Positions 59,082 to 64,000 of a stretch of 64,000 nt of DNA are shown here, in pieces. The stretch lies in the NCBI GenBank assembly GCA_011959405.1, contig BLLX01000002.1, forward strand, positions 29,768 through 93,767, in the 5' to 3' direction. The notes beneath the pieces were generated by a model. The model worked only from the letters and a program-made list of their open reading frames with translations. It ran no database searches and was not told the DNA's origin. Made by a program: the position numbers and the translations under genes. Source of the DNA: Muribaculaceae bacterium (lineage in GTDB: Bacteria > Bacteroidota > Bacteroidia > Bacteroidales > Muribaculaceae). Numbering within the stretch: position 1 is the stretch's first letter; every line of letters starts with the position of its first letter.

Positions 59082-59738
59082 ATGAAAGTATTTCAACTGA
59101 CAGCCGAACCCCGTACAGACCTCGGCAAGAAAGCCACCAAGGCCCTCCGCGCAGAAGGCAAGATCCCCGCAGTCATCAACGGCGGCGCATTAGTGACCCT
59201 CCCCTTCTCCGGCACTCTCAAACCCGGCCAGAAACTGGTGGAAATCGAAGACGGCAAAGCAATTATCACCACCGACATCACCCTGACACAGGACAACGTG
59301 CGCAAGCTCATCTACACTCCCGAGATCTTCGCCGTAGAACTGACCGTCAATGACGAAAAGCACATGGTGGTGCTCAAAGACATACAGTTCCACCCCGTAA
59401 AAGACACCATCCTCCACATTGACTTACTCGAAGTTAATGAGCAGAAGCCCGTAGCTATCGAAGTGCCCGTCAAGCTCGAAGGCCATGCGGAAGGTGTGAA
59501 AGCCGGTGGTAAACTCCAGCTCTCCATGAAGAAACTCCGCGTCAAGGCTATCTACACCAACGTACCCGAAAAGCTCGTCATCAATGTCGACAATCTCGGC
59601 CTTGGCAAGACCATTCAGGTGGGCGACCTCCACTTCGAAGGCCTGGAAATGCTCAATGCCAAAAACGCCGTGGTATGCGCAGTGGCCCTGACACGTGCCG
59701 CACGTGGTGCCGCAGCCGCAGCTGCCGCCGGCAAGTAA
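59082..59738 (+). CDS. rplY: 50S ribosomal protein L25/general stress protein Ctc
   Basis: LTAEPRTDLGKKATKALRAEGKIPAVINGG; VPVKLEGHAEGVKAGGKLQLSMKKLRVKA. Confidence 0.95.
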   Translation: MKVFQLTAEPRTDLGKKATKALRAEGKIPAVINGGALVTLPFSGTLKPGQKLVEIEDGKAIITTDITLTQDNVRKLIYTPEIFAVELTVNDEKHMVVLKDIQFHPVKDTILHIDLLEVNEQKPVAIEVPVKLEGHAEGVKAGGKLQLSMKKLRVKAIYTNVPEKLVINVDNLGLGKTIQVGDLHFEGLEMLNAKNAVVCAVALTRAARGAAAAAAAGK

Positions 59739-59777
59739 TTTCCACAAAGCTATATATAGAAATATAGACCATAGCCT

Positions 59778-60341
59778 ATGAAATACCTTATTGTTGGGCT
59801 CGGGAACATCGGCGATGAATACCGCCAGACCCGCCACAACATAGGATTTATGATATTGGACGCCTTGGCAGAGGCGTCCAATATCTCTTTCACCACCGAA
59901 CGTTACGGCGATGTGGGCCGCGGACGCATCAAAAACAAACAGCTGGTGTTTCTCAAGCCGTCCACATACATGAACCTGTCCGGCAACGCCGTGCGCTACT
60001 GGGCTGAACGGGAAAAAATCCCGGTGGATCACATTCTGGTGCTTGTCGACGACGTGGCCCTGCCCTTCGGAGCCATAAGAATGAAATCGTCAGGAAGCGA
60101 CGCAGGCCACAACGGGTTGAAAAACATAGCTGCAATGCTCGGCACACAGGCCTACCCGCGCCTGAGGTTCGGCATAGGCAATGACTATCCGCGCGGCATG
60201 CAGGTAGAATACGTACTCGGACGCTTCACCCCACAGCAGTGTCAGGACATGAAACCGCGCATAGAAGTGGCCATCGACGCTATCAAGACATTCTGTCTGG
60301 CAGGCATACAGACCGCCATGTGCGACTACAACAATAAATAA
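59778..60341 (+). CDS. pth: Aminoacyl-tRNA (peptidyl-tRNA) hydrolase
   Basis: [75 protein letters not shown]. Confidence 0.96.
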   Translation: MKYLIVGLGNIGDEYRQTRHNIGFMILDALAEASNISFTTERYGDVGRGRIKNKQLVFLKPSTYMNLSGNAVRYWAEREKIPVDHILVLVDDVALPFGAIRMKSSGSDAGHNGLKNIAAMLGTQAYPRLRFGIGNDYPRGMQVEYVLGRFTPQQCQDMKPRIEVAIDAIKTFCLAGIQTAMCDYNNK

Positions 60342-60346
60342 TTAAT

Positions 60347-60790
60347 ATGGCAGAAGCGAGAATCGACAAATGGCTATGGGCTGTGCGTGTGTTCAAGACA
60401 CGCACCGTAGCCACAGACGCATGCAAGAAAGGACGCGTGCTACTGAACGACGCTCCGGCCAAACCGAGCAGGACGGTCAAGCCGGGCGATATGATCAAGG
60501 TGCGCAAACCGCCGGTCACATATTCATTTCTGGTAAAGGACACTGTGCAAAACCGTCTCGGAGCTAAACTCGTGCCGGACTATATGGAAAACGTTACCCC
60601 CCAGAGCGAACTGGATCTGCTTGAAGTTGTAAAAATCAGCGGATTCATTGACCGGCGCAAAGGACTTGGCCGTCCCACCAAACGCGAAGGACGCGAGTTG
60701 AGCCGTTTCACCGCCGACATATTTGATTCCGACGGATGGGACTTTGACGATCTTGACGACGACACAGACGACTACGACAGCATAGACTGA
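60347..60790 (+). CDS. RNA-binding S4 domain protein (HslR-like)
   Basis: ARIDKWLWAVRVFKTRTVATDACKKGRVLLNDAPAKPSRTVKPGDMIKV; acidic C-terminus. Confidence 0.92.
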   Translation: MAEARIDKWLWAVRVFKTRTVATDACKKGRVLLNDAPAKPSRTVKPGDMIKVRKPPVTYSFLVKDTVQNRLGAKLVPDYMENVTPQSELDLLEVVKISGFIDRRKGLGRPTKREGRELSRFTADIFDSDGWDFDDLDDDTDDYDSID

Positions 60791-60823
60791 CGGAACCTTT
60801 ACGGGGAATTTTTCGTTATAGCC

Positions 60824-60854
60824 TTTGAGATAAAAACTTTTTTTCATAATTTTG
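60824..60854 (+). promoter_or_regulatory. Candidate promoter (-33 TTTG, 19-bp spacer, -7 TAATTTTG) for the RluB-like gene
   Basis: TTTG 60824-60827 and TAATTTTG 60847-60854. Confidence 0.55.
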
Positions 60855-60976
60855 TAACTGATATTCCTGACAGACAGCATAGCCTACCGATTCAACACTA
60901 AGGGAACCGGCGTGATGCCGGCAAGATCATACATATATTATTATTACCACACTTCAATTATTTGAGACAAGAAATT

Positions 60977-62452
60977 ATGGACACGAACAGCAGCAACGAA
61001 AAGAAGCCTAAACGCCCGCGCATCGGAGCATCGGCCGGAGCATCCTCCGAATCACGCTTTGAAAAAGTGACTTACGGCGAACGCTCCACCACCCCACGGG
61101 ATGAACACAACCAGAACTACGGCAGCGACGAACAGCCGCGCAGAACATATCAGCCAAGGCCCTATCAGCCACGCCAGCAAAACGGATACCAGCCGCGCTA
61201 TAACCAGAACCGCGAGGGCGGATATCAGCCGCGTTACAATAATCAGGGCAACCGCTACAACAACTACGGAAACAACGGCGGAGGATACCAGCCGCGCTAC
61301 AATCACAGCAACACCGTCTCTGACGATGCCATAGCAGGCAACGACGGCGAACAGCAGATGCAACATGGCGGCTATCAGCCACGCTATAATCACAACCGCC
61401 AGCAGGGTGGATACCAGCCACGTTACAACCAGAACCGTCAACAGGGAGGATATCAGCCACGTCAGCAAGGCGGCTATAAACCCCGCTACAACAACACCGG
61501 AGCCGACGGCGAACCGCAGCAGACCGGCTATCAGCCACGCTACAACCAGGGCAACCGCTACGGCAGCCATAACAACGGTTACGGAAACAATAACGGAGCA
61601 CCACAAAAACGTCGCTACAACAATGCCGGCGGAGGTCGCTACCAGCAGCAGGGACAGTCCTTCCCCCGTCCAGGCAAGAGCTTCGTGCCACGTCCCAAAC
61701 GTGTGGAATACGAACAGCCCGAAGTGGATCCGAACGAAGAGATACGTTTGAACAAATTCATGGCCAACGCCGGAATCTGCTCTCGCCGCGAAGCCGACGA
61801 ACATATCCAGAACGGCATGGTCAAGGTCAACGGCAACGTCGTCACCGAACTCGGCACAAAGATCACGGCAAAAGACGTGGTGGAATTCCGCGACAAAGTC
61901 GTGACCTCCGAACGCAAATGTTACATCCTGCTCAACAAGCCGAAAGACTGCGTGACCACCAGCGACGACCCCAACGGACGTCTCACGGTGATGGACCTGG
62001 TGAAAAACGCATGCGAGGAACGCATATATCCCGTGGGGCGTCTGGACCGCAATACCACCGGAGTACTTCTGCTCACCAACGACGGCGATCTGGCATCCAA
62101 GCTCACACATCCCCAGTATGTCAAGAAAAAGATTTATCACGTCTGGACCGACAAGGACATATCGGAAGACGACATGCAGCGGATCGCCGACGGCATAGAC
62201 CTGGATGACGGCCCGATCCATGCTGACGCCATCAGCTATGCCACCGAAACCGACCGCAATCAGGCCGGCATCGAAATCCACTCGGGACGCAACCGCATCG
62301 TGCGCCGCATCTTCGAGTCACTCGGCTATCACGTGACCAAACTCGACCGTGTCTACTTTGCCGGTCTCACCAAAAAGAATCTGCCGCGCGGACGTTGGCG
62401 CTACCTCACTCAGGAAGAAGTCAACTACCTCAAAATGGGTTCATTTGAATAA
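60977..62452 (+). CDS. RluB-type 23S rRNA pseudouridine synthase with long repetitive N-terminal extension
   Basis: S4 domain ([30 protein letters not shown]) and synthase motif [27 protein letters not shown]-terminal YQPRYN repeats. Confidence 0.93.
   Translation: MDTNSSNEKKPKRPRIGASAGASSESRFEKVTYGERSTTPRDEHNQNYGSDEQPRRTYQPRPYQPRQQNGYQPRYNQNREGGYQPRYNNQGNRYNNYGNNGGGYQPRYNHSNTVSDDAIAGNDGEQQMQHGGYQPRYNHNRQQGGYQPRYNQNRQQGGYQPRQQGGYKPRYNNTGADGEPQQTGYQPRYNQGNRYGSHNNGYGNNNGAPQKRRYNNAGGGRYQQQGQSFPRPGKSFVPRPKRVEYEQPEVDPNEEIRLNKFMANAGICSRREADEHIQNGMVKVNGNVVTELGTKITAKDVVEFRDKVVTSERKCYILLNKPKDCVTTSDDPNGRLTVMDLVKNACEERIYPVGRLDRNTTGVLLLTNDGDLASKLTHPQYVKKKIYHVWTDKDISEDDMQRIADGIDLDDGPIHADAISYATETDRNQAGIEIHSGRNRIVRRIFESLGYHVTKLDRVYFAGLTKKNLPRGRWRYLTQEEVNYLKMGSFE
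61147..61700 (+). repeat. In-frame degenerate repeat encoding G-G-Y-Q-P-R-Y-N-(Q/N/H) units
   Basis: Nine YQPR units and one YKPR unit read directly from the translation. Confidence 0.9.
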
Positions 62453-62493
62453 GGATCAAACTTCACCTCACAATTTTCACATTTCTCAAACTC

Positions 62494-63882
62494 ATGAAAC
62501 GGACTAAAATAGTTGACATTTTCGCTCCCGGACTTATCGGTAGCGATGTCAGCGTGATGGGATGGGTGCGTACCCGCCGCGGCAACAAACACGTACAGTT
62601 CGTGGCGCTCAACGACGGTTCCACCATACGCAACATCCAGATAGTATTCGACATGCAGCGTTTCTCTGAAGATCAGTTGCGCCCTGTCACCACTGGATCA
62701 AGCATCCATGTGACCGGCAAACTTGTCGAATCCATGGGCAAAGGACAGACATGCGAGATACAGGCCGAAACTCTTGAGATTTTCGGCACAGCCGATCCCG
62801 AAATCTATCCGCTGCAAAAGAAAGGCCACACTCTTGAATTCCTGCGCGAGAAAGCCCACCTGCGCCCCCGCACCAACACATTCGGAGCAGTGCTGCGCGT
62901 ACGCTCGGCTCTGGCCTTCGCCATCCACAAATTCTTTCAGGAACGCGGCTTCTTCTATCTCCACACCCCTCTGATCACCGCCAGCGACTGCGAAGGTGCC
63001 GGAGCAATGTTTCAGGTCACCACTCTCGATCTCAACAATCCTCCACGCCTTGAAGACGGATCGGTGGACTACTCGTCAGACTTCTTCGGAAAGCCTGCGG
63101 CACTGACCGTGTCCGGTCAGCTTGAAGGCGAACTCGGAGCCACGGCTCTCGGCGCCATCTACACATTCGGACCCACTTTCCGCGCAGAAAACTCCAATAC
63201 CCCCCGACATCTCTCGGAATTCTGGATGATCGAACCGGAAATTGCCTTCTACGACATCACCGACAACATGGATCTGGCCGAGGATTTCATCAAATACTGT
63301 GTCAGCTATGCTCTCGACAACTGCCGCGATGACCTTGAATTCCTCCAGCAGATGTATGACCCGGAACTCATAAGCCGTCTTGAAGAAGTGGTGAAAAGCG
63401 AGTTTGTCCGTCTCACCTACACCGAAGGCGTGGAGATACTGAAAAACTCCGGCCGTAAATTTGAATTCCCCGTAGACTGGGGCACGGACCTGCAGAGCGA
63501 ACACGAGCGCTATCTCGTGGAAGAGCACTTCAAGCGCCCCGTGATTCTTACAGACTACCCCAAGGAGATCAAGGCGTTCTACATGAAGCAGAACGAGGAC
63601 GGACGCACCGTAAGGGCCATGGACGTACTTTTCCCGAAAATCGGTGAAATCATAGGCGGATCTGAACGTGAAGCCGACTACGACAAACTCCAGCAGCGCA
63701 TCGAGCAGCTCAACATTCCGATGAAAGACATGTGGTGGTATCTCGACACCCGCCGCTTCGGCACTGTGCCCCACAGCGGCTTCGGTCTTGGCTTCGAGCG
63801 ACTGGTGCTCTTCGTTACCGGCATGACAAACATCCGCGACGTGATCCCCTTCCCTCGCACTCCCGGCAACGCCGAATTCTAA
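62494..63882 (+). CDS. asnS: Asparagine--tRNA ligase
   Basis: OB-fold ([23 protein letters not shown]) and class II motifs ([59 protein letters not shown]). Confidence 0.97.
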   Translation: MKRTKIVDIFAPGLIGSDVSVMGWVRTRRGNKHVQFVALNDGSTIRNIQIVFDMQRFSEDQLRPVTTGSSIHVTGKLVESMGKGQTCEIQAETLEIFGTADPEIYPLQKKGHTLEFLREKAHLRPRTNTFGAVLRVRSALAFAIHKFFQERGFFYLHTPLITASDCEGAGAMFQVTTLDLNNPPRLEDGSVDYSSDFFGKPAALTVSGQLEGELGATALGAIYTFGPTFRAENSNTPRHLSEFWMIEPEIAFYDITDNMDLAEDFIKYCVSYALDNCRDDLEFLQQMYDPELISRLEEVVKSEFVRLTYTEGVEILKNSGRKFEFPVDWGTDLQSEHERYLVEEHFKRPVILTDYPKEIKAFYMKQNEDGRTVRAMDVLFPKIGEIIGGSEREADYDKLQQRIEQLNIPMKDMWWYLDTRRFGTVPHSGFGLGFERLVLFVTGMTNIRDVIPFPRTPGNAEF

Positions 63883-63907
63883 TAAGACCTACAACCTTTA
63901 TTGATAG

Positions 63908-63945
63908 GCAATGGGCCGATGACAAAATTGTCACCGGCCCATTGC
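63908..63945. terminator. Hairpin terminator after asnS
   Basis: GCAATGGGCCG / CGGCCCATTGC, perfect 11-bp stem, with inner TGACA/TGTCA. Confidence 0.75.
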
Positions 63946-64000
63946 ATAAATACTATACTTGTTTCCGCCGGATTCATATTGGCAACATATACATCAAAAT

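Noticed and set aside
60890-60976. AAGGGAACCGGCGTGATGCCGG resembles the start of a cobalamin riboswitch core
   Set aside because: The rest of the core, including a B12-box-like GCCACTG, is absent and the downstream gene is an rRNA pseudouridine synthase.
61147-61700. Periodic direct repeats that might suggest a CRISPR array
   Set aside because: Period is irregular, repeats are degenerate at DNA level, in-frame, and inside a clear ORF; no cas genes nearby.
61052-62281. 409-aa hydrophobic ORF antisense to the RluB-like gene
   Set aside because: Val/Ala/Leu-rich reading is created by the YQPRYN codon repeats on the other strand.
1-64000. Mobile elements, phage genes, toxin-antitoxin or known anti-phage systems
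   Set aside because: No transposase, integrase, phage structural or canonical defence genes were recognised; RecQ, MutS2 and the MBL-fold protein look like ordinary chromosomal genes here.

Overview
The window looks like a chromosomal segment of a gut Bacteroidales bacterium, plausibly Muribaculaceae-like. Support for this: -7 promoter elements of the TAnnTTTG type, a PorQ-like protein with T9SS-like C-terminal tails, a fused NagB/PIG-L protein, a BT_2086-like bile salt hydrolase, and a BACON/M60 peptidase. About 47 genes are supported. They include an RND efflux operon, methylmalonyl-CoA mutase, a membrane flavin/Fe-S protein with an anchored nitroreductase, GH20 hexosaminidase, MtaB plus a surface-glycan cassette, a tricorn-like S41 protease with an anSME-type radical SAM protein, NagB-PIG-L, LptB, Udk, Ndk, M23/LysM, bile salt hydrolase, M60 peptidase with a secreted partner, ZnuA/ZnuC-like genes, an OadA-like protein, an M6 protease, a porQ-cmk-ispH-lipoprotein-mutS2 run, a DUF349 protein, a sugar-phosphate transferase, RecQ, L25, Pth, an S4 protein, an RluB-like protein with a repetitive N-terminus, and AsnRS. 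I saw no rRNA, tRNA, CRISPR array, prophage or insertion sequence. Best leads: (1) a perfect 10-bp inverted repeat (GTAATAAAAG-ATA-CTTTTATTAC) filling the -33/-7 spacer of the M60 promoter beside the znuA/znuC genes; (2) an unlisted 49-aa ORF between a structured leader and an 11-bp hairpin; (3) a CstA gene reduced to its two ends; (4) an apparently extracytosolic flavinylated redox pair; (5) a tricorn-like protease translationally coupled to a radical SAM maturase. All family calls come from reading the sequence; no database search was run.
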